NCBI RefSeq assembly: GCF_900109615.1
Contig: NZ_FOIX01000003.1
Location: 372,001 to 436,000, forward strand
Direction: 5' to 3'
Length of the DNA: 64,000 nucleotides
Source: Kaistella antarctica
Lineage (GTDB): Bacteria > Bacteroidota > Bacteroidia > Flavobacteriales > Weeksellaceae
In this document: positions 55,407-63,673 of the stretch, one piece after another
Layout of the letters: the number at the start of each line of letters is the position of its first letter
How positions within the stretch are numbered: position 1 is the stretch's first letter
The notes under the pieces: model-generated
Databases searched by the model: none
Told to the model about the DNA's origin: nothing
What the model saw: the letters and a program-made list of their open reading frames with translations, nothing else
Made by a program: the position numbers and the translations under genes

Positions 55407-56357
55407 ATGAATTTATCCATCATCATTCCACTTCTCAACGAGCAAGAATCTCTTGAAGAACTTTTTTCAAGAATTGACAAAGTTTGTTCTAATCATGATC
55501 TTTCCTATGAAATTTGGTTTGTAGATGATGGCAGCACCGATCTTTCCTGGAGTATCATCGAAAATTTAAAGGTGCAGCATCACCAAATTCGAGGCATCAA
55601 ATTTCCCCGAAATTATGGTAAATCACAAGCTTTACACGCCGCCTTTGAGCGCGCAAGTGGAGACGTAATTATCACAATGGACGCTGATTTACAAGATTTT
55701 CCGGAAGAAATTCCAGAGTTATACGACATGATCAAAAACGAAGGTTATGATATTGTTTCAGGTTGGAAAAAGAAACGCTTTGATAATGTAATGACTAAAA
55801 ATATTCCATCGAAATTATTCAATGCGGCTGCGAGAAATTTGTCGGGAGTAGAATTACATGATTTTAATTGTGGGTTGAAAGCTTATAGAAAACAAGTCGT
55901 AAAATCCATCGATGTCTATGGAGATATGCATCGTTATATTCCAGTTTTAGCTGCGAATGCGGGTTTTAGAAAGATTACTGAAAAGCCAGTTCAACATCAG
56001 GCGCGACCTTACGGAACTTCTAAATTCGGAACCGAGCGTTTCGTGCGTGGATTTTTAGATTTAATTACCCTCTGGTTTGTAAGCAGGTTTGGTGGACGTC
56101 CGATGCATTTTTTTGGAGCCGTGGGAACCATTATGTTTATCGTCGGATTTTTATCAACAATTTGGCTGGGAATTTCGAAATTGGTCGATGTTTCAAAAGG
56201 AATTTACGGACATTTATTAACGAATAACGCTTGGTTTTTTATTGCCTTAACCATGATGGTTTTAGGAACTTTACTTTTCATCGCAGGATTTTTAGGAGAG
56301 ATGATTATCAGAACAAATCGTCAACATGAGAATTACCACATTGAGGAAGTGATTTAA
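55407..56357 (+). CDS. GT2 family glycosyltransferase, polyprenyl-phosphate type
   Basis: A 316-residue membrane glycosyltransferase of the DPM1/GtrB-like kind, which moves a sugar from a nucleotide donor to undecaprenyl phosphate. Motifs are IIPLLNEQESLEELF, WFVDDGSTDLSW, ITMDADLQDFPEEIPELYD (the DxD-like metal site) and FNCGLKAYRKQVV. The C-terminal third has two membrane segments (about 232-255 and 270-295), as in this family. The sugar and target are unknown. It precedes the DUF2807 lipoprotein gene by 54 bases. Confidence 0.9.
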   Translation: MNLSIIIPLLNEQESLEELFSRIDKVCSNHDLSYEIWFVDDGSTDLSWSIIENLKVQHHQIRGIKFPRNYGKSQALHAAFERASGDVIITMDADLQDFPEEIPELYDMIKNEGYDIVSGWKKKRFDNVMTKNIPSKLFNAAARNLSGVELHDFNCGLKAYRKQVVKSIDVYGDMHRYIPVLAANAGFRKITEKPVQHQARPYGTSKFGTERFVRGFLDLITLWFVSRFGGRPMHFFGAVGTIMFIVGFLSTIWLGISKLVDVSKGIYGHLLTNNAWFFIALTMMVLGTLLFIAGFLGEMIIRTNRQHENYHIEEVI

Positions 56358-56411
56358 TTGGTTGGTAAAAGTTTTGGCAACAACACAATTCATATTTGAT
56401 AAATTTTAGTA

Positions 56412-57113
56412 ATGAGGAATTTAATATATGTCGGACTTATTTTCAGCTTGTTCTCTTGCGGAAAAGTTTCTCCAAAAGGTGAAATTATAAGCAAGGATAT
56501 TAAAGTTGAAGAATTTGTCAACCTTAATTTGGATGGGAAATTCCGAGCTTTCTATATTAAAAGTGACAGCAGTTTTGTCAATGTAGAAACCTATAAAAAT
56601 GTTGGTGATAATTTAAAAATTAAAGTTAAAGATAAAACTTTATCGATTACGGAAAGCCGAGAAACAGAAGGAGTCGATTTCTATAACGTTACTATTTATT
56701 CCAAGTATAATTTAGAAAAAGTCTCAATGACGCAAACGTCGGAATTGAACATCTCCAGCGAAATTAAGACTGATAACTTTCGACTTAATCTAAAAAATAG
56801 CGCTAAATTTATAGGATCGGTGAATTCCAGAAGGGCAGAAATTGATATGACTGAAAAAAGTCGTGCGAATTTTTTAGGTAAAACAAAAGACGTTATTTTG
56901 AAAATCTCCGACACTGCCAGTTTAATCGCTCCATATTGGATGATTGATCATTTAAAAATAGAGTCTAAAAACGGAAATTATGCAGAAGTTAATGTGAAGG
57001 ATTCTTTAAAAGGAGCGGTTAAAAACACAGCGAAACTAACCTATTACAATGATCCGATCAGCGCAATTAAAATTGAAGAAACCGCAACTGTTCAACACCA
57101 AGAATTAGAATAA
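56412..57113 (+). CDS. DUF2807-type lipoprotein
   Basis: A 233-residue lipoprotein: the lipobox is LFSCGKV, with Cys16 as the predicted acyl site after a short signal sequence. The rest shows beta-helix-like repeats, as in the GIN/DUF2807 domain (LKIKVKDKTLSITE, LEKVSMTQTSELNIS, FRLNLKNSAKFIGSV, AEIDMTEKSRANF), often called a putative auto-transporter adhesin head. Cell location should be the outer or inner membrane, facing the periplasm or surface. Function is unknown. Confidence 0.8.
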   Translation: MRNLIYVGLIFSLFSCGKVSPKGEIISKDIKVEEFVNLNLDGKFRAFYIKSDSSFVNVETYKNVGDNLKIKVKDKTLSITESRETEGVDFYNVTIYSKYNLEKVSMTQTSELNISSEIKTDNFRLNLKNSAKFIGSVNSRRAEIDMTEKSRANFLGKTKDVILKISDTASLIAPYWMIDHLKIESKNGNYAEVNVKDSLKGAVKNTAKLTYYNDPISAIKIEETATVQHQELE

Positions 57114-57167
57114 AATTTAAAGTAGAGCAGTTTTTATAAATTTAAATTAGAAATAAAAAATATTGAT

Positions 57168-58880
57168 ATGACAACTTTAGAAAAAGCAAAACTCTGGCTA
57201 ACAGACACTTTCGACGAAGAAACCCAGAAAACGATTCAAGAATGGATCGATACCAATTCTGATGAATTAGAAGATTCTTTCTACAAAGAGCTAGAATTTG
57301 GTACTGGCGGAATGCGTGGAATTATGGGCGTCGGAACCAATCGCTTAAATAAATATACTTTAGGACAAGCCACGCAAGGTTTGGCGAATTATCTTCATGA
57401 GTCGTTCCCTAATCAAGAAATTAAAGTAGCGATTGCCTATGATGTTCGTCACAATTCGAAAGAATTTGGTAAAATGTGTGCAGATGTTTTGACTGCCAAC
57501 GGAATCAAAGTTTTATTATTCAAAGAACACCGACCAACGCCGGAACTTTCTTTCACGGTAAGAGATAAAAATTGTAACGCTGGAATTGTTTTAACTGCTT
57601 CTCATAATCCACCTGAATATAACGGTTACAAAGTATATTGGAATGATGGTGCGCAAATCGTACCACCAGATGATGAGAATATTATCAAAGAAGTTTATTC
57701 GGTAAAATTCAATGAAATTAAATTTGATGGAAACGATGATTTAATCGAATGGATCGGACCAGAACAAGACGATGTTTACATCGATGCTTGTATGAAAAAT
57801 TCCCTTTACCAAGATGTTGGCAGAGATAATTTGAATATCGTTTTTACTTCTATCCACGGAACAACGTATGCAACTGTACCGCAAGCTTTAGCAAAAGCAG
57901 GCTTTAAGAAAGTTGATTTGGTAAGAGAGCAAATGATTCCAAGTGGAAATTTCCCTACTGTAGCTTCACCGAATCCTGAGGAACCAGCTGCTTTGGAAAT
58001 GGCGATGGATTTAGCCAGAATTACCAACGGTGATATCGTTCTGGGAACTGATCCAGACGGAGATCGATTGGGAATTGCCGTTAGAAATTTAGATGGAGAA
58101 ATGCAGTTACTGAATGGAAATCAAACCAATACCATTTTAACTTATTATATTTTAGATCAATGGAAAAAAGCCGGAAGAATTACGGGTAAAGAATTCATCG
58201 GGTCTACGATTGTAACCTCCGACATCTTTATTGATATTGCTGAAAAATTCGGGGTTGACTGTAAGATCGGTTTGACTGGTTTTAAATGGATCGGAAAAAT
58301 GATCCGTGATTTCGAAGGCAAAGAAAAATTTGTTTGTGGTGGCGAAGAAAGTTTCGGTTTTATGACTGGAGATTTCGTTCGCGATAAAGATTCTTGTGGA
58401 TCAATATTATTAGCTTGCGAGATTGCCGCTTGGTGTAAAGCGAACAACACAACCATGTTTGAATATATGATCGAGATTTACAAAGACCTCGGAATGTATT
58501 ATGAAGGTTTAGTCAACGTAGTGAGAAAGGGGAGAACTGGGGCTGAAGAAATCATTCAGATGATGAAAGATTTCCGAGAAAATCCACCAGCAGAAATCGC
58601 AGGTTCTAAAGTGGCCATCGTAAAAGATTTCCAGGAACAAACTTCTTTAAATCTATCTAAAAACCAGAAATCGGTGATGGATGATATTCCAAAATCGAAT
58701 GTATTGATTTATTACACAGAAGATGGAACAAAGGTTTGCGTGCGTCCATCTGGAACGGAACCGAAAATTAAATTCTACGTTTCTGTAAAAGATCAAATTG
58801 CTTCCAAAGAAGAATTCAAGGAAAAAGCGGCTCTTTTGGGTCAAAAAATTAATCAAGTAAAAGAAGATTTGAAACTGTAG
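57168..58880 (+). CDS. Phosphoglucomutase/phosphomannomutase (PGM2 type)
   Basis: A 570-residue alpha-D-phosphohexomutase that interconverts hexose 1- and 6-phosphates. The phosphoserine loop is TASHNPPEYNGYKVYW (Ser145), the Mg loop DPDGDRLGIAV, the sugar loop GGEESFGF and the phosphate loop RPSGTEPKIKFY. The order and spacing fit the long PGM2-like branch, not the 450-residue ManB/PMM branch. The start FYKELEFGTGGMRG is also typical of PGM2. With glk (14628) it supports sugar phosphate flow, though the genes are far apart. Confidence 0.93.
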   Translation: MTTLEKAKLWLTDTFDEETQKTIQEWIDTNSDELEDSFYKELEFGTGGMRGIMGVGTNRLNKYTLGQATQGLANYLHESFPNQEIKVAIAYDVRHNSKEFGKMCADVLTANGIKVLLFKEHRPTPELSFTVRDKNCNAGIVLTASHNPPEYNGYKVYWNDGAQIVPPDDENIIKEVYSVKFNEIKFDGNDDLIEWIGPEQDDVYIDACMKNSLYQDVGRDNLNIVFTSIHGTTYATVPQALAKAGFKKVDLVREQMIPSGNFPTVASPNPEEPAALEMAMDLARITNGDIVLGTDPDGDRLGIAVRNLDGEMQLLNGNQTNTILTYYILDQWKKAGRITGKEFIGSTIVTSDIFIDIAEKFGVDCKIGLTGFKWIGKMIRDFEGKEKFVCGGEESFGFMTGDFVRDKDSCGSILLACEIAAWCKANNTTMFEYMIEIYKDLGMYYEGLVNVVRKGRTGAEEIIQMMKDFRENPPAEIAGSKVAIVKDFQEQTSLNLSKNQKSVMDDIPKSNVLIYYTEDGTKVCVRPSGTEPKIKFYVSVKDQIASKEEFKEKAALLGQKINQVKEDLKL

Positions 58881-58907
58881 GGTTCAGATAATTTTGATAA
58901 CTTTAAG

Positions 58908-58937
58908 GCAGAGATATAATTTATCTCTGCTTTTTTA
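58908..58937 (+). terminator. Terminator after phosphoglucomutase
   Basis: GCAGAGATA pairs perfectly with TATCTCTGC around TAATT, followed by a T run. Confidence 0.85.
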
Positions 58938-58993
58938 TTTGCCAAGAAATGAATTTTAGGCATATCAACAACTTGAAATTAATCTATTTTATT

Positions 58994-59569
58994 ATGAAAA
59001 AAAGTTTGTCATTTTTATTTTTTATTGCAATCTTTCATTTTGTGAATGCGCAGGTAAGTATGATTACATCGAAATTTTCGCAAAATTTAACAAAATCAGA
59101 TTTGCCTTTTTCAGGAGATCGGAAATTATATGCAGTTGGTATTGATGACAAGAACACAGAAAATTATTTTGTGGTTTCGAAGAATCGCTCTGGTGCAGAC
59201 CGTGATGAGCTATTCATTGAGAAATTCACCAAAAAAGGAAATGAGTTTATTAAATCGTTCCAATATAAACTGACGCATCCCATTAATAAATCTTTAGCAT
59301 TCATTGACAATCGAGCCAGTTATTCCGACGTTGATAAAGATGGAAATTACGAAAGTCTTTCGCTCATCGATCAACACCAATCTGGACCTGAAAGTAAAGT
59401 AGAGAAGGTAATAGGAATGATTTTATACCAAAACACAGCCTACGAAGTTTGGATTTCTGCCGAGGACGAATTTTCCCAAAATCATTTCAGCGCTAATTTT
59501 TCTAAGTTACCTGTTGCTGTTAAAGAACATTTTCTAAAATTTTGGGATGGTTTAAATAAAATTAAATAA
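58994..59569 (+). CDS. Exported protein of unknown function
   Basis: A 191-residue protein I do not recognise. It has a signal peptide (about residues 1-19, ending in VNAQ). The mature part is beta-rich with SYSDVDKDGNYESLSLID, a DxDxDG-type calcium-loop-like string seen in many VCBS-like envelope proteins. The frame opens at 58949, but MKKSLSFLFF at 58994 is the start of a normal signal sequence. Ends before a strong bidirectional terminator. Confidence 0.65.
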   Translation: MKKSLSFLFFIAIFHFVNAQVSMITSKFSQNLTKSDLPFSGDRKLYAVGIDDKNTENYFVVSKNRSGADRDELFIEKFTKKGNEFIKSFQYKLTHPINKSLAFIDNRASYSDVDKDGNYESLSLIDQHQSGPESKVEKVIGMILYQNTAYEVWISAEDEFSQNHFSANFSKLPVAVKEHFLKFWDGLNKIK

Positions 59570-59596
59570 TTTTCAGATGGTCGCTTTACAAAAATA

Positions 59597-59629
59597 AAAG
59601 TTCTGCACGTTTTCGTACAGAACTTTTTT
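59597..59629. terminator. Bidirectional terminator
   Basis: AAAGTTCTG pairs with CAGAACTTT, with a further CACG/CGTA partial match and T run. It lies between the convergent genes at 58994 and 59649. Confidence 0.8.
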
Positions 59630-59648
59630 ATGGTTTTAGCCTTTCAAC

Positions 59649-60455
59649 TTAAAGTGCTGTTTCCTCAGTCTCAACTGGATTTTCAGGTGGTTCTTGGGCT
59701 GTTTCTTTTTTAACTTTTACTGGTTCTACTATTGCTGCGGGCGGTTTTGGTTGACTTTCCTCTACCTCGTCGTCATAATCGCCGTGATCGACATATTCTT
59801 CTTCTTGATTATTAATATCATTTTCGGTATACTGATAATACGAATTAAATTTTTTAGATTTTTTATCGTAAATAACTACGTATTTGCTCGATTCTCTCTG
59901 AACGATTAAACCACTGGTTGGTGCATTAATTAAGGTAGATTCTTCTAAAAATATTTTTGACCCAGCTGGAAAGGAATTGATTACAGGTAGTTCATTATCG
60001 TAATCTTCAATAAACAACAGTTCACCTTTTCGGTTAAAAATAACAAGTTTAGAACTTTTAAAATCATTTTTTTCTAAAATAACCGCCATATCATCTATAT
60101 CCTGGCCATCATCTGTAAAATTACCGAACGCAAAAACTTTCTTCGCCCGGTCTGGGATTTTAGTCATAAAATAAGTACCATCTAAATAATTATTTACATC
60201 TAAGAAATGATAAATAAAGGTTTTATAATTATAATGAATCTCATCATAAGCAGGCGCCGAAAAGATTGATTCAACATCAGCAACAACATACTCATTCGAA
60301 ACCGTTGTTTGGTTAAATTTATCTTTAACTAAAAATCCTATTATTAAAAGCAGTATGAAGCCTACTATTAAGGTGATGATTAATCCCTTTCTAGATTTTT
60401 TAATAGGAAGTGGTGGTTGATTTGATGGCAAATCCGAGGGTTGATTTTCGATCAT
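59649..60455 (-). CDS. Membrane-anchored protein with acidic Pro/Glu tail
   Basis: A 268-residue protein not assigned to a family. Residues 1-22 are a Pro-rich cytoplasmic start (PSDLPSNQPPLP), 24-43 a membrane segment and the rest an extracytoplasmic domain. It ends in a low-complexity tail rich in Glu, Pro and Asp (about residues 212-268). YFMTKIPDRAKKVFAFGNFTDDGQDIDDMAVILE and LVIFNRKGELLFIEDYD suggest beta repeats, and FTDDGQDIDDMAVI looks like a VCBS-type loop, in common with the protein at 58994. Function unknown. Confidence 0.6.
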   Translation of the reverse strand: MIENQPSDLPSNQPPLPIKKSRKGLIITLIVGFILLLIIGFLVKDKFNQTTVSNEYVVADVESIFSAPAYDEIHYNYKTFIYHFLDVNNYLDGTYFMTKIPDRAKKVFAFGNFTDDGQDIDDMAVILEKNDFKSSKLVIFNRKGELLFIEDYDNELPVINSFPAGSKIFLEESTLINAPTSGLIVQRESSKYVVIYDKKSKKFNSYYQYTENDINNQEEEYVDHGDYDDEVEESQPKPPAAIVEPVKVKKETAQEPPENPVETEETAL

Positions 60456-60822
60456 GTTAATTTATCTAGTTTGAATTTATTTTGCAATTATTTTAAACGT
60501 ACTGCATACAAATCTAATAAAAAAGTTTTAATTTTCAATTTTAAGCGAAATTTTTAAATTCATTTTTATCTATATTAAATTTACTAAAATCTCAAGTGAT
60601 GAAACACTTCAAATAGTTTATGAAGAAGGTGAGAAGTTTAAGATAAAACTGGGTGAAATTATTTTTAAGAACTAGATCATAAACCTTTCTTGTAGTATAT
60701 GTCACTAAATGGTCTCTGTTTTTTGGGTCGGAAAGTCAAATGAAATTTGTTTAAAAGTTGTAAATTTGATTCAAACTAAATCGACCAATTATAGGTCTTA
60801 TATTTTTCATTAAAACTCATCT
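60456..60822. other. AT-rich gap with a possible gene remnant
   Basis: A 367-base gap. From 60532 to 60675 a plus-strand frame without start codon encodes a protein-like tail that reads KISSDETLQIVYEEGEK and then KFKIKLGEIIFKN before TAG. It could be the decayed end of a gene, as no ATG or full domain is present. No repeat or promoter of the TAnnTTTG kind is convincing before the aminotransferase at 60823. Confidence 0.3.
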
Positions 60823-62076
60823 ATGAAAGTATCTAAATTAGCAGCCAATCTTATCGGCTCCGAAATCATCAAAATTGGAAATCAAGTCAATGACATGAAA
60901 TCGCAAGGTGCTGAAATTGCAAACTTGACTATTGGCGATTTAAACTCTAACATCTATCCGATTCCTGATTTTTTAAAGGAGGAAGTTCAGAAAGCCTATC
61001 AAAATAATCTAACCAATTATCCGCCCGCCAACGGACTTTTATCTTTGCGGAAAGCGATTTCAACAGATATCCAAAATCGCTGGAATTTAGATTACTCTGA
61101 AAATGATATTCTCGTTGCTGGAGGTTCCAGGCCCTTAATTTATGCCGCGTTCAAAACAATTGTTGATCCCGATGATAAAGTAATTTACCCCGTTCCATCT
61201 TGGAATAATAATCATTACGCTTATCTGACTGAAGCCCAGAAAATTGAAGTTGAAACAACTCAGGAAAATAATTTTCTACCAACCGCAGCAGATTTAAAAC
61301 TTCATTTAAAAGGAGCCGTGCTTATTGCGCTTTGTTCCCCTCTAAATCCGACTGGAACCATGTTTAGCAAACAGCAACTGGCCGAGATTTGCGAAATGAT
61401 CATCGAGGAAAACAAAACTCGTGGTGACGATGAAAAGCCTCTGTATTTGATGTATGATCAGATTTATGCCATGCTTACTTTTAAGGATGAACACTTCGAT
61501 CCCGTTTCTTTATATCCTGAATTAAAAGAATTTACCGTTTATATTGACGGCGCTTCTAAATGTTTTGCAGCTACTGGAATTCGAGTAGGCTGGAGTTTCG
61601 GACCAGCTTTAATCATCAATAAAATGAAATCCTTGCTGGGCCATATCGGGGCTTGGGCGCCAAAACCTGAACAAGAAGCAGTTTCGGTTCTATTAAATCA
61701 TCCTGAAAAAGTTGATGAATTTGTCAATCATTTTAAAGGAGAAATTGCTGAAAGTCTGACGGTTCTTCATAATGGAATTCAGAATTTAAAAAACAAAGGC
61801 TTTTCTGTGGAAAGCATTCAGCCGATGGGCGCACTTTATCTTACCATAGAGTTGGATTATATCGGTAAAACAAAACCTGATGGTGTGGTGATCAAAGATT
61901 CTTCTGATCTTGTTTTTTACTTAATTGAAGAAGCTGGAATCGCCTTAGTTCCTTTCTCAGCTTTTGGAAATTCGCGCGATATGCCGTGGTTCCGCGCTTC
62001 GGCAGGCGGAGTTTCTTTAGAAGAAATCAAAAATATGTTGCCTAGATTAGAAGCCGCGTTAACCAAACTTTCCTAG
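60823..62076 (+). CDS. Class I aminotransferase
   Basis: A 417-residue fold-type I PLP enzyme. ALCSPLNPTGTMFSKQQL is the Asn-Pro substrate loop, LMYDQIYAMLTF holds the ring-binding Asp and Tyr, and the PLP lysine is in YIDGASKCFAATGIRVGW, followed by the Arg of the phosphate site. The C-terminal FRASAGGVSLEEI supplies the carboxylate Arg. The sequence is of the aspartate/tyrosine/alanine aminotransferase I-alpha/gamma type; substrate is not clear. It ends 9 bases before kdsB, so they are likely co-transcribed. Confidence 0.88.
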   Translation: MKVSKLAANLIGSEIIKIGNQVNDMKSQGAEIANLTIGDLNSNIYPIPDFLKEEVQKAYQNNLTNYPPANGLLSLRKAISTDIQNRWNLDYSENDILVAGGSRPLIYAAFKTIVDPDDKVIYPVPSWNNNHYAYLTEAQKIEVETTQENNFLPTAADLKLHLKGAVLIALCSPLNPTGTMFSKQQLAEICEMIIEENKTRGDDEKPLYLMYDQIYAMLTFKDEHFDPVSLYPELKEFTVYIDGASKCFAATGIRVGWSFGPALIINKMKSLLGHIGAWAPKPEQEAVSVLLNHPEKVDEFVNHFKGEIAESLTVLHNGIQNLKNKGFSVESIQPMGALYLTIELDYIGKTKPDGVVIKDSSDLVFYLIEEAGIALVPFSAFGNSRDMPWFRASAGGVSLEEIKNMLPRLEAALTKLS

Positions 62077-62085
62077 TTAGATTAG

Positions 62086-62826
62086 ATGAAAATTATTGCT
62101 GTTATTCCCGCTCGATATGAGGCCAGTCGATTTCCTGGAAAACTGATGCAGATTTTGGGTGAAAAATCCGTCATCGCAACCACTTATCAAAATGTCGTTG
62201 ATACGAATTTATTTGATGAAGTATTCGTCGCCACAGATTCCGAAATTATCTTTAATGAAATCCGGATTATTGGTGGTAACGCAGTCATGACCGGCGAGCA
62301 TGAAACAGGCAGCGACCGAATCGCAGAGGCAGTTGCGAATATTGAGTGCGATATTGTAGTGAATGTTCAGGGTGATGAACCTTTTTTAAAAACTGAACCT
62401 TTGAAACAATTGATTTCTGTTTTCAATGACGATAAAGAGGAACAAATCTCCTTGGCATCTTTAAAGATAAAAATCACTGAAATAGAGGAAATAGAAAATC
62501 CCAATAACGTGAAAGTGATTACTGACAGTCAAGGATTTGCCCTTTATTTCAGCCGATCGATGATTCCGTATCCGCGAGAGACAACTTCTACTGCAGAATA
62601 TTTTAAACATATCGGCGTTTATGCTTTTAGGAAAAAGGCTTTAGTGAATTTTGCAAATCTAAAAATGAAACCTTTAGAAATTGCGGAAAAGATTGAATGT
62701 ATTCGCTATTTAGAATATGGAATGAAAATCAAGATGGTTGAAACCGATTTCGTCGGCATTGGAATTGATGTTCCTGCGGATTTAGAAAAAGCCCGTTTGA
62801 TTTTGAAAAACAGTTCTACTTTTTAA
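62086..62826 (+). CDS. kdsB: 3-Deoxy-manno-octulosonate cytidylyltransferase
   Basis: Activates Kdo with CTP to CMP-Kdo for lipopolysaccharide. The 246-residue protein has [15 protein letters not shown] (nucleotide loop), [38 protein letters not shown] and [12 protein letters not shown], then [12 protein letters not shown], all of the KdsB set. Length is normal. It confirms an outer membrane with Kdo-type LPS. The upstream aminotransferase is only 9 bases away, an unusual neighbour. Confidence 0.94.
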   Translation: MKIIAVIPARYEASRFPGKLMQILGEKSVIATTYQNVVDTNLFDEVFVATDSEIIFNEIRIIGGNAVMTGEHETGSDRIAEAVANIECDIVVNVQGDEPFLKTEPLKQLISVFNDDKEEQISLASLKIKITEIEEIENPNNVKVITDSQGFALYFSRSMIPYPRETTSTAEYFKHIGVYAFRKKALVNFANLKMKPLEIAEKIECIRYLEYGMKIKMVETDFVGIGIDVPADLEKARLILKNSSTF

Positions 62827-63005
62827 TCTGTGTTTGTTCAAATAGTAGGATAAACATTCTTAAAATTGGTTAAAAAATCAATAACCATCCTAAAGTCATA
62901 AACTTTTCATTTCAAAAAGTATATATTTGAAACCTGTTCAAAAAGAGCAGTGTTTTTAGGGTAAATTAATTTACAAAGAACGCTTCACAAGCGTAATTTT
63001 ATTAT

Positions 63006-63668
63006 ATGAGAAAATTATTTTTAGTATTATTAATAGGAATAGGATCGATCGTTTCAGCGCAAACTGCCAAGGAAATTATTGATAAAAACATAGAATTAAC
63101 AGGCGGATTAAACAACTGGAAACTTTTGAATTCCGTTTTACTTCAAGGACAAGTCACTCTAGGAATCAATGATGAATATCCCATTAAAATTTATCAGCAA
63201 AGACCTAATCTTACTAAAACTACGATTACGATCGGCAAAAAGGAAACTGCCGTGGAAGGGTATGACGGAAGCAAAGGATATGCGATGAATTACGCGACCA
63301 ACAAAACCCAGGAGTATCCCAATTACATAGCTGAGAGTTTTGATAATGATTTCATCGACTGGGAAAATAAGGGATTTGAAGCGAAATATCTGGGTAAAGA
63401 AAAAATGGGTGATATCTATTGCCACAAAGTTGAGCTGACCAAGAATGTGAATAAAACCCTTTACTTTTTCGATTCGAAAACCTATATGCTTCTGAAAGAA
63501 TTTAAGAAAGACGAAACTTTAGCTTATTCAGATTTTAGAACGGTCGGATCTTTGATGATGCCGTACAGGATTGAATCATCTTCCGCTAAGAAAGACAGCG
63601 ATTATGTGATGATGTTGAACAAAATAGAAACCAATAAAGTGTTTCCAGCAAGTACTTTTAAATTTTAA
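63006..63668 (+). CDS. Exported LolA-like lipoprotein-sorting-type protein
   Basis: A 220-residue exported protein with a signal peptide (1-18, ending VSAQ). The mature part has the half-barrel pattern of LolA/LolB-like outer-membrane lipoprotein-sorting proteins: AKEIIDKNIELTGGLNNWKLLNSVLLQGQV, then strands with TTITIGKKETAVEGYDG and YCHKVELTKNVNKTLYFFDSKTYMLLKE. In Bacteroidetes these are widespread and not proven to sort lipoproteins. It is followed by the glutathione peroxidase 5 bases on, so they are likely co-transcribed. Confidence 0.75.
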   Translation: MRKLFLVLLIGIGSIVSAQTAKEIIDKNIELTGGLNNWKLLNSVLLQGQVTLGINDEYPIKIYQQRPNLTKTTITIGKKETAVEGYDGSKGYAMNYATNKTQEYPNYIAESFDNDFIDWENKGFEAKYLGKEKMGDIYCHKVELTKNVNKTLYFFDSKTYMLLKEFKKDETLAYSDFRTVGSLMMPYRIESSSAKKDSDYVMMLNKIETNKVFPASTFKF

Positions 63669-63673
63669 GAATT

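Noticed and set aside
60823-62826. 8-amino-Kdo (Kdo8N) gene cluster.
   Set aside because: The aminotransferase is class I, not the DegT sugar type, and no KdnA-like oxidoreductase is adjacent.
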